This document shows, in pieces, positions 36,192 through 47,151 of a stretch of 64,000 bases of DNA; within the stretch, counting starts at the first letter, position 1; each line of letters starts with the position of its first letter. The stretch comes from Sabellastarte sp. h YS-2021 (taxonomy: Eukaryota; Annelida; Polychaeta; Sabellida; Sabellidae): the NCBI GenBank assembly GCA_964017235.1, contig OZ024928.1, positions 3,596,001 to 3,660,000 of the forward strand, in the 5' to 3' direction. A model generated the notes under the pieces. It had not been told where the DNA came from, made no database searches, and saw nothing but the letters and a program-made list of their open reading frames with translations. Both the position numbers and the translations under genes were made by a program.

Positions 36192-37697
36192 TCGCAAAGT
36201 GGGGACTATTGACCTCAATCACACTTTTATCTTCAACATAAAGTTTTCATTTTGGCATATGTAAGAAGAGTTTAGAAGAATATTAGTATATAAAATTTCT
36301 GCCAGATGACATTCATAGTTTGTGATCTAGAGAGCTTTAAGTGGCCACATGTCAATTTCAAAAGAAATTTTTACAGTGGCAGTGGCACAATGGCGCTGAA
36401 TGTAATATGTCCTTTTATCTGGGATTTGATAATTCTGAGACAGCACAGATGAGGTTTTTACTGTAAAATATTTTGGTCCATTTAAAAAAGAGTTTTCCAA
36501 AACTGTGTTTTTGTAAAACAAGAAAGAGAAAATTCTATTTTAATGAAGTACATTCCTTTTCATGACAGAGGCGACAATGGTGATCTATTATTAATAGAAG
36601 ATGAGTTTACACCTATATATATTCTCTCCATATAATCATTCTAATCTTTATAAATTAATTTTAGAAGTATATGTTATATTCATTTAGCTATAACTGCTTA
36701 AGATTATTGGTCTATCATTAATATGTTTTTATCTCTTTATTGGAAATTAAGAGGCTAGTTATTGGAAGGCGTTGTAAAACAGCCATTAAAAACTAGTTAC
36801 TGTAATTGCATTTTACCCTAAGATACAAATCCTGAAGAGTGATAGTTGAATAGAAATTGTATAAAAAGCGATTTCTATGGATAGTTCCATTCAAGATGTT
36901 AGATAAGTCAACAATATTCATGTACAACACAGAATTGTTATATCTGAAATACAGTTTGGAAAAAATGGCTGAGCTAAACTATGTGAAATTATCTTGGTAT
37001 ACATTGGTTTCATGTGTACATAATTGTATATATTTCTTGGTAATGTTAAAATTTTGTTTAAACATGTCACAGAAAATAGTTTTTAAATGTGCAATAAAGT
37101 AAATTGACCTTTATAATTATTTATTTATCAACAGGCTTAAGGTATTTATATTCTGATATGTGATAGAGATTCTGTTTTTGTTTGATTCATTTTGGTTAAA
37201 TTTACAACATGTTGCGTTCACTCAGGCCTGTGCTAATACAATTTTAGCTGTTAAAGGGTCCTATATCTCTAAATTTGACCTTTAATTATATTTCCGAGGT
37301 TATGTGCAATTCTGTTGTACAGCTCCGTAGATTGGAATGTATGGACATGATGTCGTAAAATAAAGCTGTGCGAACCTATTTCAGACGTCGTTCTAGCTAA
37401 CTGTTTTAATTTATTATTCGATGGCCTGTCACATTTGCTGATTATTGCATATTGTAAGATTGTTTTGCATTATCTTGTCCAGAACATATCTATGTGTGTC
37501 TTTGAATATACAAAGTTTAAATGGACAGCCGGATAAATAATATACTTAGACCCTGTTTCCACGCTTGCGGCTCCCAAATCCACCCGTATTACGTGCAAAA
37601 TGTTGCATTAACTTGTGAGTGTTGAGCAAGTAAAGTTTTTGTGCAAGTGAAGATTACACCTGCGGTAAAGACGAACAAGGAACAGTAATACAACATG
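36192..37697. other. AT-rich DNA without recognised genes
   Basis: The first 130 bases resemble the 31345-33922 tandem repeat (CATATGTAAGAAGAG, GCCAGATGACATTCAT). The rest is AT-rich with short reading frames that show no family resemblance or splice-site support. Confidence 0.4.
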
Positions 37698-37699
37698 TA

Positions 37700-37931
37700 C
37701 ACGGGTGGTCATTAAGATAAACGGTCACGAAGATAAACGGTCTTCAAAGTTTTCAAATTTAAATAGTGTAAATAGCAAAATCGCAGAAACTAAACAACAA
37801 AATAGACTTAAACAATGCTTTTCATGATTTTGGTTTGTGTTATATTGTTGTTTAAACCTTTTAACTGTTTTATGTGAGCATTTCTGAGGACCGTTTATCT
37901 CCGTGACCGTTTATCTTCGTGACCACCCGTG
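37700..37931. mobile_element. TA-flanked MITE a (CACGGGTGG ends)
   Basis: Inverted ends CACGGGTGGTC / GACCACCCGTG with TA on each side (37698-37699, 37932-37933). Each end holds a doubled subterminal motif: AAGATAAACGGTCACG followed by AAGATAAACGGTC at the left, mirrored at the right. 232 bp, no coding. TA flanks suggest Tc1/mariner-like or related mobilisation. Confidence 0.9.
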
Positions 37932-37933
37932 TA

Positions 37934-38148
37934 GTGGTGGTGGACCAATTCACGCCCGGGTACCAATTCAGGCCCACCCCCAATTTTCTTAGATTTATAA
38001 TTTTTCATACAGAAGATGTTTATCACATGATAGATAATCATCAAATTGATCATATGCATTTGTAATATATTGTTTAACTGTGCTTGTTTTCGATAAATTC
38101 AGGGGTGGGCGTGAATTGGTACCCGGGCGTGAATTGGTCCACCACCAC
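37934..38148. mobile_element. TA-flanked MITE b (GTGGTGGTGG ends), abutting MITE a
   Basis: Inverted ends of about 45 bases: GTGGTGGTGGACCAATTCAC then CCCGGGTACCAATTC at the left, mirrored at the right. The left TA (37932-37933) is shared with MITE a; the right TA is 38149-38150. Each end again has a doubled motif, ACCAATTCACGCCC. 215 bp, non-coding. Confidence 0.93.
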
Positions 38149-38232
38149 TATTTACTTTCAGTCTAGTGGCCTCCTGCCAGTAAAAACCCATGCTGTAGCT
38201 ATTATTTTGAATTTAAATTAGATTGACAGCTA

Positions 38233-38466
38233 CTGCCTTGCTACCAATTATCGCCGGCTACCAATTATCGCCACCGGAAAATAAAACGTTCATATTTCAG
38301 TAATGGTTATATATTTTGGAAGCTTTTTGTTGTGTATTTGTTCTATTCACTTTGGAAATTGTTTCACCTTATTTGCTAGACTTGGGATGCTACTTTGGTG
38401 AAGTCATATCCATTTGAATTCTGTCTGGCGATAATTGGTACCCGGCGATAAATGGTAGCAAGGCAG
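38233..38466. mobile_element. TA-flanked MITE c, copy 1 (CTGCCTTGC ends)
   Basis: Inverted ends CTGCCTTGCTACC with TA at 38231-38232 and 38467-38468. Each end has a doubled ACCAATTATCGCC motif. 234 bp, non-coding. The copy is complete and acts as the reference for the split copy next to it. Confidence 0.92.
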
Positions 38467-39185
38467 TAGCTTTATATTTTATTCTTCTACTGCCTTGCTA
38501 CCAATTATCGCCGGGTACCAATTATCGTCACCGGAAAATAAAACATATTTCAGTAATGGCCACATATTTTGAACGGTGTGACTTGAGTCACGATATCGTG
38601 GATTAAATGTTTTAACTTCTGTCACGGTACCGTTTGTGTAATGTTTACTTTCCTGTCACGATACCGCACATGTGAAATAACGGTAAATCTGATTGGCCAA
38701 TAAATCACAGGTTAGTTTCTCTCAGCCAAGGTATCAGACCACCAGTTGGAGAGGAGTTGGACAATAAAAGCTGACTAGTGTAATTGGATGGGGGCTTTGA
38801 TGATGTGTCTGCATTTTGATTGGCTAATTAATCACAGGTTGGTATATCTCAGTAAATGTGTCAGGTTACTAGTTGGAGATGAGTTGGACAATAAAAGCTG
38901 ACAAGTGTAATTAGATGTGGGCTTTGATGATGTGTCTACATTTTAATAGGCTAATTAATACTAGTTGCATAGGAGTTGGACATGGAACACAAGTATGTGT
39001 GTATCAGGATAGCCACTGTTTTATTTATAAAACCCAAACCAGCACTAAAGTTTGACAAATAAACATACAACAATAAGCACCAAGAAAAAGACACAGTAAT
39101 AATACATTTACCAAAATGTAACCATAAAACACATAAATGCAACCAGAAAACACATAAACACTAAACACACAAAACCATATTTGTG

Positions 39186-41845
39186 TTACTCTAATTTACA
39201 GTGTCTACAATACCAAAACTTAGGTTTTGGTTTGGATTTAACAGCTGCACACCTCCAGTGCTGCCAATTAAGGCAACTGTCACAGCCAATGCTGTTTGTG
39301 TCCTCAAGAACTTCTTGACAGGTGTAACAGTACCAAGGCATTTGTTTTCTTTCTCCAAACACTGACACCAGGGCAGCCCATCCATTCTCATCAAAATATT
39401 TCCTTATGATGTTAATGTCCACATGAGAATCCAAACAAGCAGATGGGATGTGTTCTGGGATCATCTCTACACATTCCTCACCTAAAAGCATTCCACTATG
39501 TTTCATGGCACTGTTGACATCTTCATCTGTTACAAAGAAAGTCAACAAATGACGCTGTCTTGTAAGTGAATCTTTCTTGTGGAATGGTGTTGGTTTTCCA
39601 GACATCTTTAATTTCTTTCTTTTTGGGAGACCAATTGCTGTTGTTTGGCTCCCTTTGGGTCTCCCCCTTTTCTTGGGAACTGGAGCGAATACGGCATCAG
39701 CAAAATCAATTGACAACAAATCTTGGGTTGATGCATCCTCTGTTATTTCCATTGATGGCAGTTCTACTGAATTTATCAAAATTTCTTGTTCTCCTTCTTT
39801 TAAGTCTTCTTCCTCTGGAGCTGTTGTTTCTTCTTCATCTGGGTGTTCTTCATCTCATCTGGGTGTTCTTCATCTGGCTGTTCTGCCTCTTCATCTGGCT
39901 GTCCTGCCTGTGGATTCATCATCTGCACATGCTCACCAATGAAGACCTCTTTATCTTGAACCCAATAACCCAACAATTCTTGTAGCACCTCTACACGTTT
40001 CTTGTAAGTGGCCGTCCCACTTTTGGAAAGACAATTTTGAATCCCTTCCAACACTGGTGCACTGTGTTTGTATTTGTCATTCTCACTCATTACTCTTAGT
40101 GGTCTTGCTTGCTGTACCCCCATACTCACTCTGGGCCTTGCTGTAGATGTAAATCTTTGACTTCTGTAGAAGTCAATTGTCCATCTTCCATTGATGACGT
40201 CGGGGCAAAACAGATCTTCTGCATACCTACTGCGAATTGCCAAGATATGTCTGCATGGTAATTTCATGCTGCCAAAGAAGATGCAGTCACAGTGCGAATC
40301 TGTGACCTCCTTTAAACCAGTTGATGTCTGTACATGTGTTTCATCAATCACCACAATTTTCTTGGAATATTTTAGCTGAGATTCAATGTGGGAAAATGCA
40401 TATGGGGTAACAAACTGTTGAAAGGGTTTCAACTCAGCAGGCACAGGGTGGGTTGGTTGAGTTGTCAAAAATTTTGTGAGTCTATGGCTTCTTTCATTTC
40501 TCAGTATAGCTATCACTGACATAAGCCCAGCAATGAGGTCCTTCAGACTTCCACGTCTGCTGACAAATGACTTCAACTTGGAAAAGAAAGACTCAATTCG
40601 GTTGTTTGTCCTGGTGCAGAGGTTCATGGTTCTTTTAAGGCCATATACCCACTCACTTCTAATATCATGCCAGTTCCTGTCATAGTAGCGCCTTACAATA
40701 TCTGGCATACAAGAGCACAGCTGTGAATACAGTTCATCATAACTTGATTCGCAGTCAGCATAGGCAATATCTTGGATTTTCTCTAGGACAGTGCTTCTCT
40801 CTCCTGCAGTAATGCCTAGTTTCTCACAGGTGATCTCACGCCCAAATGTCCTTAGTACATGAAAGAGGCAAATTTCAAGAGAGACCTGTGGCAGCTCTGA
40901 TTTGAAAACACCTCTTTCATTCATATCCTTGTCTGTCATGATGACTTGAACTTTTTCCCAATCTGGATTTTCATCTTTAAATTTACTCACCATGGATCGG
41001 AGAGATCCCTCATCTTCAAATTGGGTCAAGAATGTGGCTGCTACCTGGCTCTCCCCGTTGCCATCAATACAAATGAAAGTATACAGCACCATGCCCCTGT
41101 CATTTGTTTTGTGTGTTGCATCAACAAGAAGCACCTCAGGGAATCTGGAAAATGAAGACTTCATCTGTGGATCCTGAAGAAATATCCCAGAAATGGTAGT
41201 GTCACTGTCGTTCTTTACAAAGTGGGCCACCATTGAAGGGTAGGTACTTTTCAGCCATTCAGCTAACCCTTGTACTTCATTGAATGACATTTGGGCTTCA
41301 TCTGGTGCATCAGTCTTTGCTCTTTTGGCAATGTTATGGATGTCACTCATCAAAATTGCCTTGCCGGTCTTCTCTGGAAAATGGCTCTGCACCATTTTAC
41401 GGTTGGCATTGAGACCAATCATCTTAGCAATTTCCTTTTCAGTGTCACTGTCCACTTTCCTCTGCTTGATGTTTAATCTGAATTCTTCCTCAGATGTATC
41501 ATGATTGTGTTGGTTGACAAACTGAGTCATGAGGAGTCCTTGCCCATCTGTTGTTGCCCTAAATTTCATCACAAATGGACAGCCACACTTTTCAGTTCTT
41601 GTATTAGGTCTAACACCTTTGGTGGGACGTGGCCTGAATGTACAACTGTGTTTGCAAACAAAATTCACTTCAGCATAAACAATGCCTTCATTGAATGATT
41701 TGTTGCAGCCACGTTTCACAGCATTCTCAATAGTCCTAGAGTGTTTTTTGGCAACATTGACCAAATTATCCCTTTCAAACTGAGCAATTTCTTTTTGTAA
41801 CTCTTCATAACTGGAAAAGCATTGTCCAACAAATAACCTTCCCAT
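39186..41845 (-). pseudogene. MULE transposase with SWIM finger, AT-hook and PHD finger; one frameshift
   Basis: Start ATG at 41845 (MGRLFVGQCFSS). Domain order: FAR1-like DNA-binding region with CKHSCTF, EKCGCPF and HNHD (residues about 60-120); MULE DDE domain with LLVDATHKTN (first Asp), IMTDKDMNERG (second Asp), CLFHVLRTFG, and RIESFF (candidate Glu); SWIM finger CDC...PCRHI (about 540-560). After an acidic PDEE repeat comes KKRGRPKG (AT-hook) and a C-terminal PHD finger, CYTC, GCDSC, WQHWRC, YCRHC. A 5-base tandem duplication of GATGA near 39853-39862 shifts the frame, so the first ORF ends at 39800 while the rest continues from 39779. This resembles ZSWIM-type MULE proteins of animals. 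Confidence 0.93.
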
Positions 41846-42370
41846 TGTACAGAATCAGTACTTAAGAACTTTTTTCCACAAGTAATACAATCAAAATCTC
41901 TTGTTTTTCTTTCACCCTCAGTGTATACACTGATCACAGTTTAAAACTGAACTGACTATCAAGCCCCAATCCCCCACCTTACATACACAAATCAAATTGC
42001 AATTGGATTGTGGGTCCAATTAACAATACTCAATAGTGTGTCACAGTGTGACACCCAGTTAGCAATTAGAGTGTTAATCAACAACTTCCACTCAAACCTA
42101 ATGACATACAATCACCAACCAAGGATGAATGCAATTAAGAGTGTTATGAGGAAGGTGCCTACATAGTGTCACCCTTTTTTGGCATGAGGCCTCCATTGTA
42201 ATTAACCCCAAAACGGCAATCAAAACTCAAAAGTCCAATCAAGTGTATGCATGTGCAGAAGAAAAACAAGATAGCAAATAAAACTACTGGAAACAATTAG
42301 TAAGGATTGAATGCATGATCAGAAGAAAAACAAGTTAGCAAATAAAACTATTGTAAGTACAGATTCGATT
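41846..42370 (-). other. MULE 5' non-coding region
   Basis: Between the transposase start and the right inverted repeat. A ~60-base segment (ATGCATG, AGAAGAAAAACAAG, TAGCAAATAAAACTA) is tandemly repeated at about 42245-42350. It may hold the promoter, but no TATA element can be assigned with confidence. Confidence 0.5.
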
Positions 42371-42851
42371 TATTTACCGTTATTTCACATGTGCGGTATC
42401 GTGACAGGAAAGTAAACATTATATGTGCGGTACCGTGACAGAAAATAAAATATTTAATCCACGATATCGTGACTCAAGTCACAGCGTATTTTGAAAGCTT
42501 TTCATGGTGTATCTGTTCTATTCACTGTTGAAATAGTTTTACCTTATTTGCTAGAGGGTGTACTTTTGGTCAAGTTATATCTATTTGAATTTTGTCTGGC
42601 GATAATTGGTACCCAGCGATAATTGGCAGCAAGGCAGTACCACCAGATTGTCAAATGATATACACTACAACTATTGACAGAGATACATTTTTGTAACATT
42701 TGTTTCAAAGCTTTGTTTTTACGGCTATATATCCACACTTGACCGGTTTTCGATATGACAACATAAACGGACAACACTGAATATCACAACCAATGCAAGC
42801 AAAATTATTAGACATATAACAACAAAATTATATCCTCAAATTCGCTGTTCA

Positions 42852-43150
42852 CAGGGTTCCCACTGCACAGGGAAAACAGGGAAAATTGTGAAAAGTAATT
42901 CCAGACAGGGAAAACACAGGTAATTTGAAAATTTGGGAAAAACACGGGGAAAACACAAGGAATTTGAAAATTTCAGAATGATTTTGAAGAGTAAGAGCCA
43001 TTTGCATTCACGCACCGTGGGTCATGACTCAAAGGTCACATTTGATGTTTTGGCGTGATTGTGTTATTTTATTTATGAAATCCACAGGGAAAAATATAAA
43101 CTTCACAGGGAAAACACAGGGAAATTAAATTGGAAAAGGGAGTGGGAACC
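42852..43150. mobile_element. hAT-type non-autonomous element with CAGGGAAAA repeats
   Basis: Left end CAGGGTTCCCACTG, right end AGTGGGAACC (43150). Inside there are many CACAGGGAAAAC and GGAATTTGAAAATT repeats. CAGGGTTCCC ends are widespread in hAT MITEs. Its target duplication cannot be read. Confidence 0.65.
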
Positions 43151-43318
43151 ATATGGGTTCAATGTGACTGCATATTCATTCAAAAATATTGTAAAACTGT
43201 CATCCAAAAACCGAGACAGAGAGCTTATGTTTTAAATGATCGAAAACGTGCATATATCGAAAACCCGTACATTGGCTATATATTGAAGCATTTGTCCTTG
43301 ACCTCTAACAAAGAAATA

Positions 43319-43375
43319 GAAGGCGGGCGTTCACTGGTAGGTGGGCGTTTGATCACTGGTAAGAAAGCCACCACC
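43319..43375. mobile_element. Orphan right end of a doubled-motif MITE
   Basis: GGCGTTCACTGGTAGG and GGGCGTTTGATCACTGG followed by GCCACCACCAC repeat the arrangement of MITE b (doubled subterminal block, then CCACCACCAC). No left end is visible upstream, so the copy is a relic. Confidence 0.4.
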
Positions 43376-43878
43376 ACATAACATCCTTGTTGTGGTTAGG
43401 GATATGTATCGTTTGCACCAAAGTGTGTTCACACACATATAAGAGATCATACACCACGCATCTTCAGCCGGGACCTCATATTTCCTCATGAATATATTAT
43501 TACGGCTGTGACGGGTCCACGAAAATGGGCTCAAGTAACCGTCCCCATACACTCGACTTGCATAGTAGTTCTTTATAGACACTAAAAGAAAATGCTTTAA
43601 ATTCAAGCCATTCAATGAAAATTAATATTACATCATTTCTTTGTATACAAATACAATTTTCTTTATTCAATTTGACTTTTAGTCCGATTATTTACATATC
43701 ACAATAAACAGGAACCCCTTTGAAAATTGTCAGCATATTGACATAAATGGCCGTTTCCGAATGTCGAAAAATGTTATGTCTGTATAAAAAGGTCTATATT
43801 ATGTTATGTTTGCTTCAAATCCATCCAACCAGTCTACTTTTAGTCTGTAAACGTGATTTATTTAATTAACGAATGAAA
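43376..43878. other. Unassigned DNA
   Basis: About 500 bases, AT-rich, with no coding signal or recognisable repeat. Confidence 0.35.
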
Positions 43879-44160
43879 ACCATTGTTACTGAAACCAGAC
43901 TCGAGACTAAGTTATGGCATGATCTTCCATATGATATACGCAGTGCTCCAAATCTCTCCAGTTTCAAAAGTCGACTCAAAACCTACCTATTTCAGAAATC
44001 ATTCCCACCATAGCTTCTTACTACCGAACACCGGACCACCTCTCTGGGAACGACTCGGAACATGTCTAATGACTTATGCCTTATGAATTGGATGGTGTGC
44101 CTTAGAATCCATTGATGCGGAGATTAAGCACGTGGACAACTGATTGATTGATTGACTTAC
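43879..44160 (+). mobile_element. 3' end of a 5'-truncated non-LTR retrotransposon (CR1-like)
   Basis: The frame 43885-44013 reads LWHDLPYDIRSAPNLSSF then KSRLKTYLF and stops. The LP-x(3)-RSAPSLSSFK-x-LKT-LF block is the familiar C-terminus of CR1/RTE-like reverse transcriptases. A short 3' UTR ends in a (TGAT)n tail at about 44141-44156, also typical. Everything upstream of the last 43 codons is absent. Confidence 0.85.
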
Positions 44161-44475
44161 TGTACCTGTGCAATTCAATATGGGGTCTCATTTGGAAAGG
44201 AAAACAATGGATTAGGACAGGCAATAAAGAAGAGGCCATGACTTACTGTACCTGTGCAATTCAGCATGGGATCAGAGTTGGAAAGGAAAACAGTGGATTA
44301 GGACAGGCAATAAAGAAGAGGCCATGGCTTACTGTACCTGTACAACTCAAAATGGGGTCTCATTTGGAAAGGAAAACAGTGGATTAACATGGACAACAAA
44401 GAATAGGTTATGACTTATGCCTGTGCAATTCATTATGGGGGTCACATTGTGAGAAGAAAACAGTAGAACAAACAA
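44153..44475 (+). repeat. ~86 bp minisatellite
   Basis: About 3.7 units with GACTTACTGTACCTGTGC at 44153, 44240, 44326 and 44411. Units share CATTTGGAAAGGAAAAC and ATTAGGACAGGCAATAAAG. It begins exactly where the LINE tail ends. Confidence 0.88.
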
Positions 44476-44481
44476 AGACAA

Positions 44482-45592
44482 TTTTTTTATTCAGTTTAAT
44501 GTCACTTTCAACACATTATATAGATCATATCATGACGGGTAGTTTTAAAGGCAGGGGAAACCAGTATATCGGGGTTCGCGATTATGTCATCTGAGTATGT
44601 TAAATACGCAAATTTCGGTTGTCAGTGCATCTGCCAGGATGCGATTTTTATGAAAAAAAATATTTCTGCTTTAGAGGCGAATTTCAGTTGGCAGGAAACA
44701 TAGATATGCACATAGATAAGCTTTATATTTTAAAATTAAATGGTTTTGGGCAAGTTGTTTACGTTCACCATTGTTGAGCGAGATTTTATGTTTGACGGGA
44801 TTCTTCCAAAACAGCCAGTCAGTGCTGGTGTCGTACACTAGCAAATCTACTCAAAACATTATATATCGAAAGAAAGCCTGATATCTGCACGGAACAATCG
44901 AAACAACAAGCCAGGACGGTGAACTTTCGTGGGAAACGAACTATACTAAATCTCGGAAACTCTTGATATTTAACCCCGGAAAGTCCCTCGGAAAATAAAA
45001 GCTGTAACAAATATTCAACAGGGAATATAACAAAAGAACTATATCTGTGGAACTACCCAATGAATTTTATCAAACAAAAAGCAACAGAAACTATAAATAT
45101 TTTTCATTTAAACAGTACAAATACCATATTTTTAGCTTAAATAAAATAATCTTACAAAAAAAGTTCACTCAAATTTTTATAAAATGAAGTTTGTTGACTG
45201 GACTTCAGCTTTTTAAAATATTTTTAAAATTGATTTATTGACAGATGCATATTATTTATCAGTACAAAGGAAATTAAACAGTGCTTCTATATTTTTACAT
45301 ATATCCAGAAATAAGGGAGAAAAAATATTATTTGCACCCAATTTTCAAACAATGGTACCCCATTTCGGATATGCCATAAGGTACAAGGTACCCAACATTT
45401 CATAACCCTAACACAAACACTGGACTCGGAAAAAAATGATTGGGACTCCATTTTTTGGAAGCCATGTAGTCCGTTCGACTCCATATTTTAGAGGTACTTC
45501 GCAAACCCTGTATATACTAGTATTGGGTCAAGTTTCTGTACTTTAACTGCTGGGTATCCCTAAGCAAGTACCAACTGTCCCACTTAAACTTC
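44482..45592 (-). mobile_element. SINE, split by a ~940 bp insertion and missing its tRNA head
   Basis: Left part 44482-44569 carries the tail and body (CACTTTCAACAC, CATGACGGGTAG, GGAAACCAGTA); right part 45511-45592 continues the body (TTTCTGTACTTTAACTGC, CCAACTGTCCCACTTAAA). Together they match the SINE at 35461 up to the point where the tRNA-like head should start, where the match ends. Confidence 0.8.
44570..45510. mobile_element. Non-autonomous DNA element inserted in a SINE
   Basis: Short inverted ends CGGGGTTCGCG and CGCAAACCCTG, flanked by TATAT on both sides (44565-44569, 45511-45515). CAGGGTTTGCG-type ends recall hAT elements, but an 8-base duplication is not evident. No coding of note. 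Confidence 0.65.
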
Positions 45593-45597
45593 TTTTA

Positions 45598-47151
45598 TCA
45601 TATTGATGGTATATTTTTATAGCAGTTAATCTTTGAATAGAAATTTGTTGCATACCTGGTATTAAGGCTGGGGTCTGTCACTCCACTTGTAGATACGTTT
45701 GTCAGTTGAGCACTCCCCTTGCTTGTTGGAGCAGAGTGCAAAAATACCAACTCATCAACAGTGCCTGAATCCAGACTGGCTCTATTTGGGACAAGGGTGT
45801 TCCCAGCTGATGAGAACACTCGCTCAGATGGTGTAGATGTTGCTGGTATTGCCAAGAAGCGTTGTGCCAACACTTTCAGATTTAGATATCTATGTTGGTT
45901 TAGTTTTCACCATTGCTGTGGTTCAGTGTTTGACCTTTTTTCTGAGAAATAGGCCTCCACTTCATCTTCCTCATCGTCACAGTCAATGGTGTAGAAATTG
46001 CCCATGAGAAATTTCATTGAACTTTCATGTTCTAATTTTAGTCTTTTGGTTTCCGGCTCAGGAAACTCCTCCTTCATTTTAAGATTTTGGGACTGGTCAA
46101 CACTTTCAATTTGACTATTTGCTCTCTTATCTCTTAATTTTGATACCTCAGCTTTGAGAAATGATTTCACCTGCTCCTTCTGATCTATACTAAACGAAAG
46201 CTTCTTGTGCATGGGGTTTAAGTCATTCACAGTTAGGCCTAGAATATCCTCCTGTCCCACCTTAAACCTCCTCTCTAGTGACTGCCTTGTAGCTGTTCTA
46301 CACTTTTTGACTGATTCTGGAACATGATCTGTATCAGACTCGGGATCTTGGAGATGATTAGTAACCAGCATGATAATAATTGGATAAACATTACCCAATG
46401 TTGGGTAATACTCTCTGTTCATTGTTTGAGTGGCAATTTGAAGAGGCTTAAGAACCATTGTTATAAGTTCTGCCACAGACCAAACGTTATCACTAAGTTC
46501 CAACATCTTTGCATCTTGCTCCTTTATAATCCCTCTATCATACAAGACAGCACACAGTGGGATTCTGAGGCGTACCGATCGTTCCAGCATTAAATAAGTA
46601 GAATTCCAACGTGTTGCCACATCTTGGATGAAGGTTAAGCCCTTCCCTGGTTCCCCATCTTTCTGTGTTTTAGCAAGTGTTTCGCTAGCAAGCACAGATC
46701 TGTGGAAAAATGAAACTATGTTTCGGCACCTTGCTATGCTTTTACTAATTTCGGGCACTTTCAACCCATCCTAAATAGATAATTGGAGTGTATGTCCAGC
46801 ACATCCAATATGGGGTGATCCATGTATCCGCATTGCAAGGTCCATATTTGCTGCATTATCATGAGTGATGCAGGATACCTCTTTTATGTTAAATTCTTCT
46901 GTGATGCACTTTGTAGCTTGTGCAATGTTTTCACCTGTATGCCGATCTGTTACATTTCTTGTTGCCAAAATTTGAGATCGTAATTCCCAATTATCATTGA
47001 TGTAATGGGAAGTCAGCAGGATATATCCCTGTGTTGCATGAGTGGTCCACAAGTCTGTTGTTAGAGTAATGCAATCCTGACACTCAATCACTTTTGAGCA
47101 TAGTATCTTTGGCTTCCACACAGGCCCTATGTACATAATTAAGCGTCCCTG
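45598..47151 (-). pseudogene. hAT-2 transposase (ZBED-type), two nonsense mutations
   Basis: A single minus-strand frame holds ITLTTDLWTT, CITHDNAANMD, CAGHTLQLSI, DVATRWNSTYLM and the dimerisation block LAQRFLAIPATSTPSERVFSS. Only two in-frame stops interrupt it: TAG at about 46773 (after HTLQLSI, where hAT-1 has Glu) and TGA at about 45907 (at the second Trp of the QQWW position). No frameshift. Coding starts at an acceptor-like CCCTTTCAG at 47151-47159. The BED finger is not attached; a matching piece lies at 51544-51655. It differs clearly from hAT-1, so it is another family member. Confidence 0.9.

Larger units (their letters stand above)
38574..42486 (-). mobile_element. Mutator-like (MULE) transposon, 3.9 kb, 9 bp target duplication
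   Basis: Inverted ends of about 115 bases start CGGTGTGACTTGAGTCACG at the left and CGCTGTGACTTGAGTCACG at the right (read inward). TATTTTGAA flanks both sides (38565-38573, 42487-42495). A 9-base duplication is characteristic of the Mutator superfamily. The ends carry three near-palindromes: CACGATATCGTG, CACGGTACCGT and CACGATACCGCACATGTG, likely transposase-binding sites. One gene on the minus strand fills the centre (39186-41845). Repeated ~130-base segments lie inside the left end (about 38700-38950, TTGGCCAATAAATCACAG and a later copy). Confidence 0.95.
38490..42637. mobile_element. TA-flanked MITE c, copy 2, split by a Mutator-like element
   Basis: The left part (38490-38573) and right part (42487-42637) together match copy 1 end to end, including the doubled ACCAATTATCGCC motif, with TA at 38488-38489 and 42638-42639. 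The split is an exact 9-base duplication around the Mutator-like element at 38574-42486. Confidence 0.92.
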
